NCBI RefSeq assembly: GCF_002939475.1
Contig: NZ_PKFQ01000001.1
Location: 2,232,001-2,296,000 of the forward strand
Source: Streptomyces cinnamoneus
GTDB taxonomy: Bacteria; Actinomycetota; Actinomycetes; Streptomycetales; Streptomycetaceae
Direction of reading: 5' to 3'
Length of the DNA stretch: 64,000 nt
This document shows positions 20,815-30,311 of this stretch, piece after piece. Below the pieces are notes generated by a model. It was given only the letters and a program-made list of their open reading frames with translations. It did no database searches and was not told the DNA's origin. The stretch's first letter is position 1. Each line of letters starts with the position of its first letter. The translations under genes were made by a program, and so were the position numbers.

Positions 20815-22137
20815 ATGAGGCTGACGATTCTGGGCGGTGGCGGGTTTAGGGTGCCTCTGGTGCACCGGGCCCTGTTGGAGGACGCCCGGCGCGGCGCGCC
20901 GGGCCGGTGCACCGAACTGGTGCTGCACGACACCGATTCGGCGCGCATGAGAGTGATCGCCGCCGTGCTCGAGGCCCGGGCGGCCGGGGTGCCGGGCGCC
21001 CCCTCCGTACGGATGACCGACGACCTGGACGACGCCGTGCGCGGCGCGGACTTCGTCTTCTCCGCGATCCGTGTGGGCGGCACGGCCGGACGCGTGCTGG
21101 ACGAGCGCGTTCCGCTCGCCGAGGGCGTGTTGGGCCAGGAGACGGTCGGCGCGGGCGGCGTGCTCTACGGGCTGCGGACCGTCCCGGTGGCGCTGCGCAT
21201 CGCGGAGCGGATCGCGGAACTGGCCCCCGAGGCCTGGGTCATCAACTTCACCAACCCGGCCGGCCTGGTCACCGAGGCGATGTCCGCCGCACTGGGTGAA
21301 CGGGTGATCGGCATCTGCGACTCACCCGTCGGGCTGGTCCGCCGCGCCGCGCGGGCGGCGGGCGCGGACCCCGAGCGGGTCGGCTACGACTACGTGGGCC
21401 TCAACCACCTGGGCTGGCTGCGCGGCCTGTCGGTCGACGGGCGCGAGCTGCTGCCGGGGCTGCTGGCGGACGACGGGGCCCTCGCCTCCTTCGAGGAGGG
21501 CAAGCTCTTCGGCGCGCGGTGGCTGCGGGCGTTGGGCGCCCTGCCGAACGAATACCTGCACTACTACTACTTCCGGCGCGAGACGCTGGCGTCGGTGCGG
21601 GAGGCCGCGCAGACCCGCGGCGAGTTCCTCGACCGGCAGCAGGGCGACTTCTTCACGGGCGCCACCGCCGAGCCCCACCGGGCGTCCGAGCTGTGGGAGC
21701 GGGCGCGGCTGCGCCGCGAGGAGACGTACATGGCCGAGAGCCGGGCGGCCAGCGGCGGCTGGGAGCGGGACTCCTGCGACCTGGAGGGCGGCGGCTACGA
21801 CCGGGTGGCGGTCGCCCTGATGCGGGCGATCGCCGGTGACGAGAGCACGCGCCTGATCCTCAACGTGCCCAACGGCACGACCGTCCCGGCGCTGGCGCCC
21901 GAGACGATCGTCGAGACGGTCTGCGACGTGAGCGCGAAGGGTGCGCACCCGGTGCCGTGCGCTCCGCTGCGGGAGGACCAGCTGGGGCTGATGCTCCAGC
22001 TCAAGGCCGTCGAGCGGGCGACGATCGAGGCGGCGCTCCGGCCCGGCTCCGACGCGGCCCTGCGGGCCCTGGCCCTGCACCCGCTGGTGGACTCCCCGGC
22101 GGTGGCGGCCCGCATCCTGGAGCGGGCCGGGCACTGA
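20815..22137 (+). CDS. GH4 family glycosidase (6-phospho-beta-glucosidase type)
   Basis: 440-residue NAD- and metal-dependent glycosidase that cleaves through an oxidation-elimination mechanism. It opens with the Rossmann strand MRLTILGGGGFRVPLV, followed by DFVFSAIRVGG, NFTNPAGLVTEA, the metal-site ICDSPVGL and YVGLNHLGWLRGL, characteristic of the 6-phospho-beta-glucosidase branch. ATG 20815 is immediately before the Rossmann fold; a TACGTT box 7 bp upstream suggests a leaderless transcript. Neither PTS components nor a transporter is adjacent, so its phosphosugar supply is unclear. Confidence 0.88.
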   Translation: MRLTILGGGGFRVPLVHRALLEDARRGAPGRCTELVLHDTDSARMRVIAAVLEARAAGVPGAPSVRMTDDLDDAVRGADFVFSAIRVGGTAGRVLDERVPLAEGVLGQETVGAGGVLYGLRTVPVALRIAERIAELAPEAWVINFTNPAGLVTEAMSAALGERVIGICDSPVGLVRRAARAAGADPERVGYDYVGLNHLGWLRGLSVDGRELLPGLLADDGALASFEEGKLFGARWLRALGALPNEYLHYYYFRRETLASVREAAQTRGEFLDRQQGDFFTGATAEPHRASELWERARLRREETYMAESRAASGGWERDSCDLEGGGYDRVAVALMRAIAGDESTRLILNVPNGTTVPALAPETIVETVCDVSAKGAHPVPCAPLREDQLGLMLQLKAVERATIEAALRPGSDAALRALALHPLVDSPAVAARILERAGH

Positions 22138-22161
22138 CGGCCCGGCCGCCCGAGAGGCCCC

Positions 22162-23247
22162 CTAGAAGACCACCACCGACCGCAGCACGTCACCCGCGTG
22201 CATGCGCTCGAACGCCTTCTCGACGTCCCCGAGGCCGATGGTCTCCGTCACGAACGCGCCCAGGTCCAGCCGCCCCTGCTGGTGCAGGTCGATCAGCATC
22301 GGGAAGTCGCGCGAGGGCAGGCAGTCGCCGTACCAGGAGGACTTCAGCGCGCCGCCCCGCCCGAAGACGTCCAGCAGCGGCAGCTCCAGCGTCATCTCCG
22401 GCGTCGGGACGCCGACCAGGACGACCGTGCCGGCCAGGTCGCGGGCGTAGAACGCCTGCTTGTACGTCTCCGGCCGGCCGACCGCCTCGATGACGACGTC
22501 CGCGCCGAAGCCGCCGGTCAGCTCGCGGATCGCCTCGACCGGGTCGGTCGTGCGGGAGTTGACGGTGTGGGTCGCGCCCATCCGCAGCGCGGTCTCCAGC
22601 TTGCGGTCGTCGATGTCGACGGCGACGATCCGGGCCGCGCCCGCCAGCCGGGAGCCGGCGATGGCCGCGTCGCCGACACCGCCGCAGCCGATGACGGCGA
22701 CGGAGTCGCCGCGCCCCACCCCGCCGGTGTTGATCGCGGCGCCGATGCCGGCCATCACACCGCAGCCGAGCAGGCCCGCGACGGCCGGGGAGACCCCGGG
22801 GTCGACCTTGGTGCACTGGCCGGCCGCGACGAGGGTCTTCTCCGCGAAGGCGCCGATGCCCAGGGCCGGGGACAGCTCCGTGCCGTCCTTGAGCGTCATC
22901 TTCTGCCGGGCGTTGTGGGTGTCGAAGCAGTACTGCGGACGCCCCCGCTTGCAGGCCCGGCACTGGCCGCAGACGGCGCGCCAGTTCAGGACGACGAAGT
23001 CGCCGGGCGCCACCTCGCTCACGCCCTCGCCGACGGCCTCGACGACGCCCGCCGCCTCGTGGCCGAGGAGGAAGGGGAAGTCGTCGTTGATGCCGCCCTG
23101 CTTGTAGTGCAGGTCGGTGTGGCACACGCCGCACGCCTGGACCTTCACCACGGCCTCGCCCGGTCCCGGGTCCGGGATGACGATCGTCTCCACCCGGACC
23201 GGCTGGTTCTTCCCCGGTGCGATGACTCCGCGTACTTCCTGCGCCAT
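22162..23247 (-). CDS. mscR: S-(hydroxymethyl)mycothiol dehydrogenase
   Basis: Zinc-dependent, NAD-linked enzyme of the medium-chain alcohol dehydrogenase family that detoxifies formaldehyde as its mycothiol adduct and may reduce S-nitrosomycothiol. It is 361 residues, with catalytic zinc motif [10 protein letters not shown] and [12 protein letters not shown], structural zinc [15 protein letters not shown], and cofactor fold [12 protein letters not shown]. The distinctive FLLGHEA and [10 protein letters not shown] blocks fit the mycothiol branch rather than glutathione enzymes. ATG 23247 is clear. It diverges from the secreted phosphatase gene. Confidence 0.9.
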   Translation of the reverse strand: MAQEVRGVIAPGKNQPVRVETIVIPDPGPGEAVVKVQACGVCHTDLHYKQGGINDDFPFLLGHEAAGVVEAVGEGVSEVAPGDFVVLNWRAVCGQCRACKRGRPQYCFDTHNARQKMTLKDGTELSPALGIGAFAEKTLVAAGQCTKVDPGVSPAVAGLLGCGVMAGIGAAINTGGVGRGDSVAVIGCGGVGDAAIAGSRLAGAARIVAVDIDDRKLETALRMGATHTVNSRTTDPVEAIRELTGGFGADVVIEAVGRPETYKQAFYARDLAGTVVLVGVPTPEMTLELPLLDVFGRGGALKSSWYGDCLPSRDFPMLIDLHQQGRLDLGAFVTETIGLGDVEKAFERMHAGDVLRSVVVF

Positions 23248-23392
23248 GCTTCGCGCCCCACCCTTCGTGTCGCTGGTCTGCCCACCCACCGTACGCCCGG
23301 GGTGGCTTCTGCGCGCGTAGAGGTCCCTTGACCAGGCACGGTCAAGGGCTTAGCTTCGCGAGGCACCTTCCTTGTTACCCAGGAGTCATAAC

Positions 23393-24187
23393 GTGTCGTC
23401 CCCCTCCCCGAAGTCCAAGCGTCTCCGCGTGGCCGCGGCCGTGGCCGCCGTCGCCGCCGGTGCCGGTCTCTACACGGCGGGCGCCGCCACCGCCGAGCAC
23501 TCGGTGCCGCGCTCGGACAAGGAGATCCCGAACCTCACCCAGGTCCAGGACAAGATCAAGGCGTACTACGGCGACACCGTGGACGCGTCCGGCCAGCACT
23601 ACGCCTCGGCGGACGGCAACTACGCCAAGCAGGTCGCCGGCATCGAGAAGAAGGCCAAGGCCCAGCTCGAGAAGGTCGTCAAGAGCAAGAACCACAAGGG
23701 CGGCAAGCCCGCCATCGTCCTCGACCTGGACGACACCACCCTGCTCACCTACAACTACGAGCTCCAGCAGGGCTTCCACTTCACGCCCGAGTCGCAGGAC
23801 GCGTACCTGAAGTCCACCGACATGGCCCCCGTCTTCGGCATGCCCACGCTCGTCAACTGGGCCCAGTCCAAGGGCATCGAGGTCTTCTACGTCACCGGCC
23901 GCGGCGAGCACCAGCGCGAGTGGAGCGCCCGCAACCTCAAGAACGTCGGCTACAAGCCCGTCGCCGACACCACGCACTTCTTCCTGAAGAACAAGCAGAA
24001 CCCGCCGGCGTACCTGCCGTGCGGCGCGAAGTGCACCACCGTCGAGTACAAGGCGGGCACCCGCAAGTACATCGAGTCCAAGGGCTTCGACATCGTCGCC
24101 AACTTCGGCGACCAGTACAGCGACCTGCAGGGCGGTCACGCCGACCGCACCTACAAGATGCCGAACCCCATGTACTACCTGCCGTAG
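23393..24187 (+). CDS. Secreted HAD-family acid phosphatase
   Basis: 264 residues from GTG 23393 (AGGAG 7-8 nt upstream). The Sec-type signal peptide RLRVAAAVAAVAAGAGLYTAGAATA is followed by the mature enzyme. HAD motif I is VLDLDDTTLLT (DxD nucleophile and acid), motif II lies in FYVTGRG, and the terminal DQYSD (residues around 243) supplies the metal Asp. Two cysteines (CGAKC) probably make a disulfide. It belongs to the class IIIB acid phosphatase group and should hydrolyse phosphomonoesters outside the cell; the substrate is unknown. Confidence 0.88.
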   Translation: MSSPSPKSKRLRVAAAVAAVAAGAGLYTAGAATAEHSVPRSDKEIPNLTQVQDKIKAYYGDTVDASGQHYASADGNYAKQVAGIEKKAKAQLEKVVKSKNHKGGKPAIVLDLDDTTLLTYNYELQQGFHFTPESQDAYLKSTDMAPVFGMPTLVNWAQSKGIEVFYVTGRGEHQREWSARNLKNVGYKPVADTTHFFLKNKQNPPAYLPCGAKCTTVEYKAGTRKYIESKGFDIVANFGDQYSDLQGGHADRTYKMPNPMYYLP

Positions 24188-24236
24188 GGCGCACCGGGCG
24201 GGACCGCGTCCGGCGGTTCCGCCCCCTCGGCCCGCT

Positions 24237-25055
24237 TCAGGTGCGGGCCTTCCGCAGCCGCTGGCACCCCCGCAGTGCGTCACCGTCGCAGTCGCACACC
24301 TCGAACCACACGTTCTTGACGCCGTAGTGGACGGCGTCCCGGCCGGCGCGCTGTCCCCGGTCCGGGTGGTCGGCCAGGACGGCCGTGTGCCGGCCGTGGC
24401 GGTCCTCGTAGTGCATGAGCAGCCGCCCGCCCCAGCCGTCGTCGTAGGCCTCGCGGTCGTCGCGGGAGTACGGCATCACGTACTCGACGCCGTACCAGCC
24501 GTCCCCGGTGTCCCAGTACCGGTACCCGACGCTGGCGATCGTCGCGCCCTTGGTGCTTCTGCCCTCGAAGAGGCTGAACCCGCCGGCGCGGCCCGGTGTG
24601 GCACTCGCCGCCGGGCTCGCGCCCCGGGAGCGTTCACCGCCGCCCGCCCGGTGGGCGGCCACGGCGAAGCCCCAGCAGGCCAGCCCCAGCACGGCTGCCA
24701 GCGCGGGCAGCCACAGCAGCCGGGACCGTGCCCCCGCTCGCGGCGCCGCGCGCCCGGCGTCGTCCGGCACCGGGCCGGCCGCGGCGGCCCGCTCCCGGGC
24801 CTCCAGCCACGCCCCCAGCCGCGCCCCGTCACCGCACGCCACCACGAACGCCTTCAGGACCTCGGCCCGCGGCACCGCGTCCCGGGCGAGCACGGCGGAG
24901 ACGGTGCTGCGCGGCAGCGCCATCCCCTGCTCGGCGGCGCGCTGCTGCAAGCGGCGGTAGGTGAGCCCGGAGCGTTCCCTCAGCTCCCGCATGAGGGCCA
25001 CCAGAGCTGCCGCGTCACGCGCCTGTGTCGGATCCGGTCCCCCGGGCTCGGCCAT
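24237..25055 (-). CDS. Membrane-anchored HTH-domain protein
   Basis: 272 residues. The N-terminal part (AAALVALMRELRERSGLTYRRLQQRAAEQG, then PRSTVSAVLARDAVPRAEVLKAFVVACG) is the Streptomyces-type XRE helix-turn-helix. One TM helix follows at about residues 112-132 (LLWLPALAAVLGLACWGFAVA), then an extracellular part with FSLFEGRSTKGATIASVGYRY and a late CDCDGDALRGC cluster. The layout suggests a DNA-binding or peptide-binding cytoplasmic domain tied to an external sensor; the function is unknown. ATG 25055 is chosen over GTG 25061. Confidence 0.7.
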   Translation of the reverse strand: MAEPGGPDPTQARDAAALVALMRELRERSGLTYRRLQQRAAEQGMALPRSTVSAVLARDAVPRAEVLKAFVVACGDGARLGAWLEARERAAAAGPVPDDAGRAAPRAGARSRLLWLPALAAVLGLACWGFAVAAHRAGGGERSRGASPAASATPGRAGGFSLFEGRSTKGATIASVGYRYWDTGDGWYGVEYVMPYSRDDREAYDDGWGGRLLMHYEDRHGRHTAVLADHPDRGQRAGRDAVHYGVKNVWFEVCDCDGDALRGCQRLRKART

Positions 25056-25167
25056 GGGCACATGCTCGGCAGCTACCCGTGGGTCCGCAATCCCGGTCTT
25101 CCGTCACAGCGGGACCCGGCGAAGGGCTCCGGGCCCCGGCTCCCGCCGTACGTGCCGCCCGCCGGCG

Positions 25168-26076
25168 TCACCGCCGCTTCGGCACCGGCACCCGCATCAG
25201 GTCGCGGGCGACGGTCAGCTCGCCCTCGAAGCCCGCCGCCCGGGCCTGCCGCTCGAAGACGGCCGGGTCGTCGTAGCGCTGGGAGAAGTGCGTCAGCACC
25301 AGGTGCCGCACGCCCGCTTCCACGGCGACGCGGGCGGCCTGGCCCGCCGTGAGGTGGCCGTGCTCGCCGGCCAGGGTCTCGTCCTCGTCGACGAACGTCG
25401 ACTCGATGACCAGCATGTCGCAGCCCTCGGCCAGCTCGTGGACGCCCGCGCACAGGCGGGTGTCCATCACGAACGCGAAGCGCTGGCCGCGCCGCACCTC
25501 GCTCACCTCGTCCAGGGTGACCCCGCCGACGGAGCCCTCGCGCTGGAGCCGGCCCACGTCGGGGCCGCTGACGCCGCGCTCGGCCAGCCGCTCGGGCAGC
25601 ATGCGCCGGCCGTCGGGCTCGACGAGGCGGTAGCCGTAGGACTCCACGGGGTGCGAGAGCCTGCGGGCCTCAAGGACGTACGAGCCCGTCCGGGCGAGCA
25701 CGGCGCCCGTGCCGGCGACGGGCTCCTCGGTGAGCTTCACCGTCTCCTTGTACGCCGTGGCGTACCGCAGCCGTTCGAAGAAGCGCCGGCCGCTGGCGGG
25801 GTAGTGCGCGGTGACCGGGTGGGGCACCCGGTCGAGGTTGATGCGCTGGACCACGCCGGCGACGCCCAGGGAGTGGTCACCGTGGAAGTGGGTGACGCAG
25901 ATCCGGTTGAGGTCGTGGGCGGCCACCCCGGCGCGCAGCATCTGCCGCTGGGTGCCCTCGCCCGGGTCGAAGAGGATGCCCTCGCCGTCCCAGAGCAGGA
26001 CGTAGCCGTTGTGGTTGCGGTGGCGCGTCGGCACCTGGCTGGCGGTGCCGAGCACGACGAGTTCGCGTACGGACAA
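25168..26076 (-). CDS. rnz: Ribonuclease Z-like MBL-fold protein
   Basis: 302 residues with the RNase Z pattern. [20 protein letters not shown] opens the fold, [16 protein letters not shown] [14 protein letters not shown] contains the conserved DxGEGTQ, and the metal motif is [21 protein letters not shown] and MLVIESTF follow, with [11 protein letters not shown] and LTHFSQRY as later metal ligands. It should trim tRNA 3' trailers. The start is TTG 26076, 3 bp after the HIT gene stop, so expression is probably coupled to that gene. Confidence 0.85.
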   Translation of the reverse strand: MSVRELVVLGTASQVPTRHRNHNGYVLLWDGEGILFDPGEGTQRQMLRAGVAAHDLNRICVTHFHGDHSLGVAGVVQRINLDRVPHPVTAHYPASGRRFFERLRYATAYKETVKLTEEPVAGTGAVLARTGSYVLEARRLSHPVESYGYRLVEPDGRRMLPERLAERGVSGPDVGRLQREGSVGGVTLDEVSEVRRGQRFAFVMDTRLCAGVHELAEGCDMLVIESTFVDEDETLAGEHGHLTAGQAARVAVEAGVRHLVLTHFSQRYDDPAVFERQARAAGFEGELTVARDLMRVPVPKRR

Positions 26077-26079
26077 GGC

Positions 26080-26436
26080 TTAGCCCGGAGGCCAGTTGAA
26101 GCCGCGGCCGCCCAGGACGTGGGCGTGGGCGTGGAAGACGGTCTGCCCGGCGCCGGCCCCGGTGTTGAAGACGATACGGAAGCCGCTGTCCCCGTTCTCC
26201 TGGAGGGCGACCTCGCCCGCCTCGCGCAGCACGTCGGCGGCGACGGCCGGCTCAGCGGCGGCCAGGGAGGCGGCGTCGGGGTAGTGCACCTTGGGGATCA
26301 CCAGGACGTGGACGGGCGCCTGGGGGTTGATGTCACGGAACGCGACGGTCGTCTCGGTCTCCTTGACGACGGTCGCGGGCACGTCCCCCTTGACGATTTT
26401 GCAGAACAGGCAGTCCGCCTGCGGTTCTCCCGCCAC
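26080..26436 (-). CDS. HIT-family (histidine triad) hydrolase
   Basis: 118 residues; nucleotide-monophosphate hydrolase of the HINT branch. It opens CLFCKIVKGDVPATVV (zinc-type cysteines), has FRDINPQAPVHVLVIPK, and ends with the triad HAHAHVLGGRGFNWPPG. GTG 26436 is preceded by GAGGAG with good spacing; GTG 26451 is an alternative. It lies immediately upstream of the RNase Z-like gene. Confidence 0.92.
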   Translation of the reverse strand: MAGEPQADCLFCKIVKGDVPATVVKETETTVAFRDINPQAPVHVLVIPKVHYPDAASLAAAEPAVAADVLREAGEVALQENGDSGFRIVFNTGAGAGQTVFHAHAHVLGGRGFNWPPG

Positions 26437-26516
26437 CGGTGGGCTCCTCACGGGTCGTCGGCTCGTACAGCCCGGATGTTACCGGGCCGTCCGTGCGACC
26501 TGGGGCACCCGGCCCG

Positions 26517-27095
26517 CTACTTCCCCTGCGGATGGCCGGTGGAGCCCGGCCCGTGCGACGCGGCGGGGCAGTCGGGGCTCGCGGACGGAGGCCGGCTGGG
26601 CGGGGGCGGCGGACCTCCGCTGGCCCCGCTGCCACCGCTCCCCTTGGAGCAGTCGCCGAGCACGCTGAGCGAGAACACCGTCTTCCCGTCGACCTTGGCG
26701 GTCAGCAGCCCGCGGACGCAGGCGTCGGTGTCCATGCCGGTCACCTTGCCGTAGACGATGATCTTCTTGCCGGCGCCGGTGCGCCCCTCGCAGTCCACGC
26801 CGACGATCGTGACGGGCTGGGTGGCGCCGGAGTCGTCCTTGCCGCCGTTCTCCGCCTTGCCCCGGCAGCTCAGCCAGTTGACGTCGACGTCCGCGTGGCG
26901 GAGCGCGAGGGAGGCCTGTCGCTGGGTCGTGAGCGCGACGGTCGCCGAGTCGAGGCCGCCGGTGGGATCGCAGCCGGTGAGTCCCACGACGGCCGCGGCC
27001 GTCAGCACCGCGGCACCCGAGGCGTACCCCAGGCGGCGGGCCGGCAGCGGCCTCGGCAGGGGGACGCGCATGCGTATGCGCCCGAACGCACCCAT
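26517..27095 (-). CDS. Hypothetical lipoprotein
   Basis: 192 residues from ATG 27095. A basic N-terminus, a hydrophobic stretch (YASGAAVLTAAAVVGLTGC) and the lipobox LTGC mark a lipoprotein. The exported part includes VNWLSCRG, IVGVDCEGRTGAGKKIIVYGKV, DACVRGLL and LSVLGDCSKG, so four cysteines may form two disulfides. The C-terminus is a Gly/Pro/Ser-rich tail. No family recognised. Confidence 0.7.
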   Translation of the reverse strand: MGAFGRIRMRVPLPRPLPARRLGYASGAAVLTAAAVVGLTGCDPTGGLDSATVALTTQRQASLALRHADVDVNWLSCRGKAENGGKDDSGATQPVTIVGVDCEGRTGAGKKIIVYGKVTGMDTDACVRGLLTAKVDGKTVFSLSVLGDCSKGSGGSGASGGPPPPPSRPPSASPDCPAASHGPGSTGHPQGK

Positions 27096-27411
27096 GGGGT
27101 GGAGTGTCCCACTGGCCCGTTCCGTACGGAAGAACGCCCTTCGGCCATGACTGGTCACCCCCAGCGGCTTCCCCGGCACGCGAGGGCCTATGCCAACTTG
27201 GCGTGATGGAAGTGGAGTTCGTTGGGAAACACAGGATTTATCGTTTCCGCACCTGAGTTTCACCTTCCCCCCTTACTCTCTCCCGAAGGGGAGAAACACG
27301 CGTTGCTCGGGGAGGCGCGTGAGGGGGGAGATCCGGAAGCGCGCGTTCGAGCGCGTCCAGGGCTCCGGCAACGTCGCAGCGCTTCCGTGATGCTCTCTAG
27401 GGGGGAATTCC
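27096..27411 (+). promoter_or_regulatory. Long structured leader/promoter region before the glycan operon
   Basis: 316 bp without a gene. The part nearest the operon contains a small hairpin TCTCCC-GAAG-GGGAGA (27279-27294). A larger inverted pair, CGGAAGCGC (27334-27342) and GCGCTTCCG (27379-27387), closes a 36-nt loop 12 nt before the AGGGGGG ribosome site of the GT2 gene. A promoter or RNA switch is likely; I could not match it to a known riboswitch class. Confidence 0.45.
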
Positions 27412-28668
27412 TTGCTCGTTTCCATGCTCGTCTGCGTGGTGTCACTGGCCCTCTTCCAGATGGCCGCCTTCACGCTCTGGTGGCAGATGCACGCCTGGCG
27501 CACGCCCGAGACGCTCGCGGCCACGCGCTTCGCCCGGCCCAGCGGCGAGGGCGCCCTGTCCTTCTCCCTGCTCGTGCCCGCGCGGCACGAACAGGCCGTC
27601 CTGGAGCACACCGTCACCCGGCTGCTGCGCTCCACCCATGCCCGCTTCGAGGTGCTGGTCATCGTGGGCCACGACGACCCGGGGACCACGGAGGTCGCCG
27701 AGCGGGTGGCCGCGACCGCGCCCCACCGGGTGCGCGTGATCGTGGACACCCATCCGGAGAAGAACAAGCCCAAGGCGCTCAACACCGCGCTCCCGCACTG
27801 CCTCGGCGACGTCGTCGGCGTCTTCGACGCCGAGGACCAGGTCCATCCCGAGCTGCTCGCCCACGTCGACCACGCCTTCCGGGCGACCGGCGCGGACGTG
27901 GTGCAGGGCGGCGTGCAGCTCATCGACTTCCACTCCAGCTGGTACAGCCTGCGCAACTGCCTGGAGTACTTCTTCTGGTTCCGCAGCCGGCTGCACCTCC
28001 ACGCGGAGAAAGGTTTCATCCCGCTGGGCGGCAACACCGTCTTCGTGCGGACGGAGGTCCTGCGCGAGGCCGGCGGCTGGGACCCCGGGTGTCTGGCCGA
28101 GGACTGCGACCTGGGCGTGCGGCTGTCCAGCAAGGGCAAGAAGGTCGTGGTCGCGTACGACTCCGAGATGGTCACCCGCGAGGAGACGCCCGGCACCCTG
28201 ATGTGCCTGCTCAAGCAGCGCACCCGCTGGAACCAGGGATTCCTCCAGGTGTACAGGAAGCGGGACTGGCGCCGGCTGCCCACCGTCGCCCAGCGGATGC
28301 TCGCCCGCTACACCCTGATGACGCCCTTCTTCCAGGCGTTCACGGGCGTGATCGTCCCGATCAACGTCGCCGTCGCGCTCTTCCTCGACGTCCCCGTCGG
28401 CGTCGCCGTGGTGACCTTCCTGCCGGCCGTCACCGCGCTGGTGACCTTCGTCTTCGAGATCGTCGGACTGCACGACTTCGGCGTCCAGTACGGGCTGCGC
28501 GTGCGCTTCGTCCACTACCTCAAGCTCGTCGTCGGCGGCCCCTTCTACCAGCTCCTCCTCGCCGGTGCCGCGATCCGCGCGGTCTGGCGGGAGCACCGGG
28601 GCCGCAGCGACTGGGAGCTGACCCGACACGTCGGCGCACACCTCGCCCGAGAGGACGTCACGTCGTGA
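27412..28668 (+). CDS. Membrane GT2 glycosyltransferase, processive type
   Basis: 418 residues from TTG 27412, chosen because AGGGGGG lies 7-8 nt upstream. One N-terminal TM helix, then the GT-A domain (about 50-280), then about three C-terminal TM helices. Catalytic features are the DAED sequence at 139-142, AEDCDLG with Asp231 as base, and QRTRW (269-273), the Q-x-x-R-W motif of processive synthases such as cellulose synthase and CslA. It should polymerise a glycan across the membrane. Its stop overlaps the next start (GTGA), so the three genes 27412-32746 form one coupled operon. Confidence 0.85.
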   Translation: MLVSMLVCVVSLALFQMAAFTLWWQMHAWRTPETLAATRFARPSGEGALSFSLLVPARHEQAVLEHTVTRLLRSTHARFEVLVIVGHDDPGTTEVAERVAATAPHRVRVIVDTHPEKNKPKALNTALPHCLGDVVGVFDAEDQVHPELLAHVDHAFRATGADVVQGGVQLIDFHSSWYSLRNCLEYFFWFRSRLHLHAEKGFIPLGGNTVFVRTEVLREAGGWDPGCLAEDCDLGVRLSSKGKKVVVAYDSEMVTREETPGTLMCLLKQRTRWNQGFLQVYRKRDWRRLPTVAQRMLARYTLMTPFFQAFTGVIVPINVAVALFLDVPVGVAVVTFLPAVTALVTFVFEIVGLHDFGVQYGLRVRFVHYLKLVVGGPFYQLLLAGAAIRAVWREHRGRSDWELTRHVGAHLAREDVTS

Positions 28669-30311
28669 CCACCACCCTCCCGACCGCCGCGGCGCCCGCG
28701 GCGGCGCCCCCCACCGCCCCAACCCCCCTCAGACCCGTCCTGCGACTGCGCCGCTCCCGCCCGGACCTGCTGCTGTGCGGGGCGCTGCTGGCCGCGGTCC
28801 TGCTCGTCCAGGGCTGGAACACCCCCGGCTTCCCCGCGCTCAGCGACGACGAGGGCACCTACCTCGCCCAGGCCTGGGCCGTGCAGCAGGGCGAGGGGCT
28901 CGCCCACTACACCTACTGGTACGACCACCCGCCGCTGGGCTGGATCCAGCTGGCCGCGCTCACCTGGCCGGCCTCGCTGTTCTCCCCCGGCACCCTGACG
29001 GTCGCCCCGATGCGCGGCGCCATGCTGCTGGTGACGGCGGCGAGCGCGGTGCTGGTGTACGTGCTCGGGCGGCGGCTGGGGCTCGCGCCCTGGGCGGCGG
29101 GGCTGGGCATGCTGCTCTTCGGGCTGTCCCCGCTGGCCGTGGTGCTCCAGCGGGAGATCTTCCTCGACAACATCGCCGTGATGTGGATCCTGCTGGCCTT
29201 CTGCCTGGCCGCCTCCCCCCGCCGCCACCTGTGGCACCACTTCGGGGCGGGACTCGCGGCCGCGGTGGCCGTGCTGTCGAAGGAGACCATGCTGGTCGTC
29301 CTGCCCGCGCTGCTGGTGACGATGTGGCGGCACAGCCACCGCGACACCCGGAAGTTCGCGGTGACGGGCGCGGTGACCGCCTGCGGGCTGGTGGGGCTCG
29401 CCTATCCGCTCTTCGCACTGCTCAACCACGAGCTCTTCCCCGGGCCCGGCCACGTGTCGCTGATCGAGGGCGTCAGGTACCAGATGAGCCGCGCGGGTTC
29501 GGGCTTCCTCCTCGACTCCGGTTCGAGCGCGCACGCGGTGCTGCGCTCCTGGCTGTACTACGACCGGGTGCTGCCGCTGTGCGGCCTGGCGGCCGCCGTG
29601 CTGCTCCTGGTCGCCGCCCGCTGCTCCCGCACCGGCCGCGCCCTGGCCGGCCCCGCGCTCGCCGCGGTGATCCTCGCGCTCGTCGCGTTGCGGCCGTCGG
29701 GCTACCTGCCGGCGATGTACGTCGTCCAGGCGCTGCCGTTCCTGGCCCTGGCGTTGGCGGCCGCGGCGACCGCGGCGACCGGCGCCCTGCTGCGGACCCG
29801 GCCGGAGGGCGGCCCGCGCTGGCGGGCGGTGCGCTGGGGGGCGGTCGGCGTGCTCGCGGCGACGGCCGCCGCGCTCGTCGTACCCCGCTGGTACGACGGC
29901 GACCGCACCGCCATGACGACCGACGCCAACGCCCCCTACCGCGGGGCCGCGCACTGGCTGCGCGACCGTGACCACGTCGCCGACCCGGCCGGCACCCGCG
30001 TGCTGGCCGACGACGCGATCTGGCTCGATCTGGTTCACGCCGGCTACCGCCCCGGCACGGGGGCCATCTGGTTCTACAAGGCCGACCTCGACCCGGCGGT
30101 CGCCGCGACCCTGCCGCGCGGCTGGCGGGACGTCGACTACGTGGTCGCCTCGCCAACGGTGCGGCGGGACGCGGCGACGCTGCCGCTGGTGCGGGCGGCG
30201 CTGGAGCACTCGGAGGCGGTGGCCTCCTTCGGCGAGGGCGAGGACCGGATCGAGATCCGCCGCGTGGCGGGGGCCGGGCGGTCCCTCACGAAGACGAAGG
30301 GGGAAGCATGA
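28665..30311 (+). CDS. GT-C membrane glycosyltransferase (GT39/ArnT-like)
   Basis: 548 residues with around ten or more hydrophobic segments. The first external loop has the acidic motif ALSDDEGTYLAQAW and then WYDHPPLGWIQLA, as in polyprenol-phosphate-sugar dependent transferases (PMT_2 type). The last 110 residues form a soluble external domain (TTDANAPYRGAAHWLRD onward). It likely transfers a sugar from a lipid carrier to an outer-surface acceptor, perhaps the GT2 product. GTG 28665 overlaps the GT2 stop and the end overlaps the oxidase ATG. Confidence 0.8.
   Translation: MTTTLPTAAAPAAAPPTAPTPLRPVLRLRRSRPDLLLCGALLAAVLLVQGWNTPGFPALSDDEGTYLAQAWAVQQGEGLAHYTYWYDHPPLGWIQLAALTWPASLFSPGTLTVAPMRGAMLLVTAASAVLVYVLGRRLGLAPWAAGLGMLLFGLSPLAVVLQREIFLDNIAVMWILLAFCLAASPRRHLWHHFGAGLAAAVAVLSKETMLVVLPALLVTMWRHSHRDTRKFAVTGAVTACGLVGLAYPLFALLNHELFPGPGHVSLIEGVRYQMSRAGSGFLLDSGSSAHAVLRSWLYYDRVLPLCGLAAAVLLLVAARCSRTGRALAGPALAAVILALVALRPSGYLPAMYVVQALPFLALALAAAATAATGALLRTRPEGGPRWRAVRWGAVGVLAATAAALVVPRWYDGDRTAMTTDANAPYRGAAHWLRDRDHVADPAGTRVLADDAIWLDLVHAGYRPGTGAIWFYKADLDPAVAATLPRGWRDVDYVVASPTVRRDAATLPLVRAALEHSEAVASFGEGEDRIEIRRVAGAGRSLTKTKGEA

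Noticed and set aside
27096..27411. Known riboswitch (for example the cyclic di-AMP class) before the glycan operon
   Set aside because: Hairpins are present but I could not find the conserved core of any class I know, so no class is named.
27222..30311. A fused protein spanning the GT2 and GT-C genes
   Set aside because: The first 480 codons are the wrong frame of the GT2 gene; GTG 28665, overlapping the GT2 stop, is the proper start.
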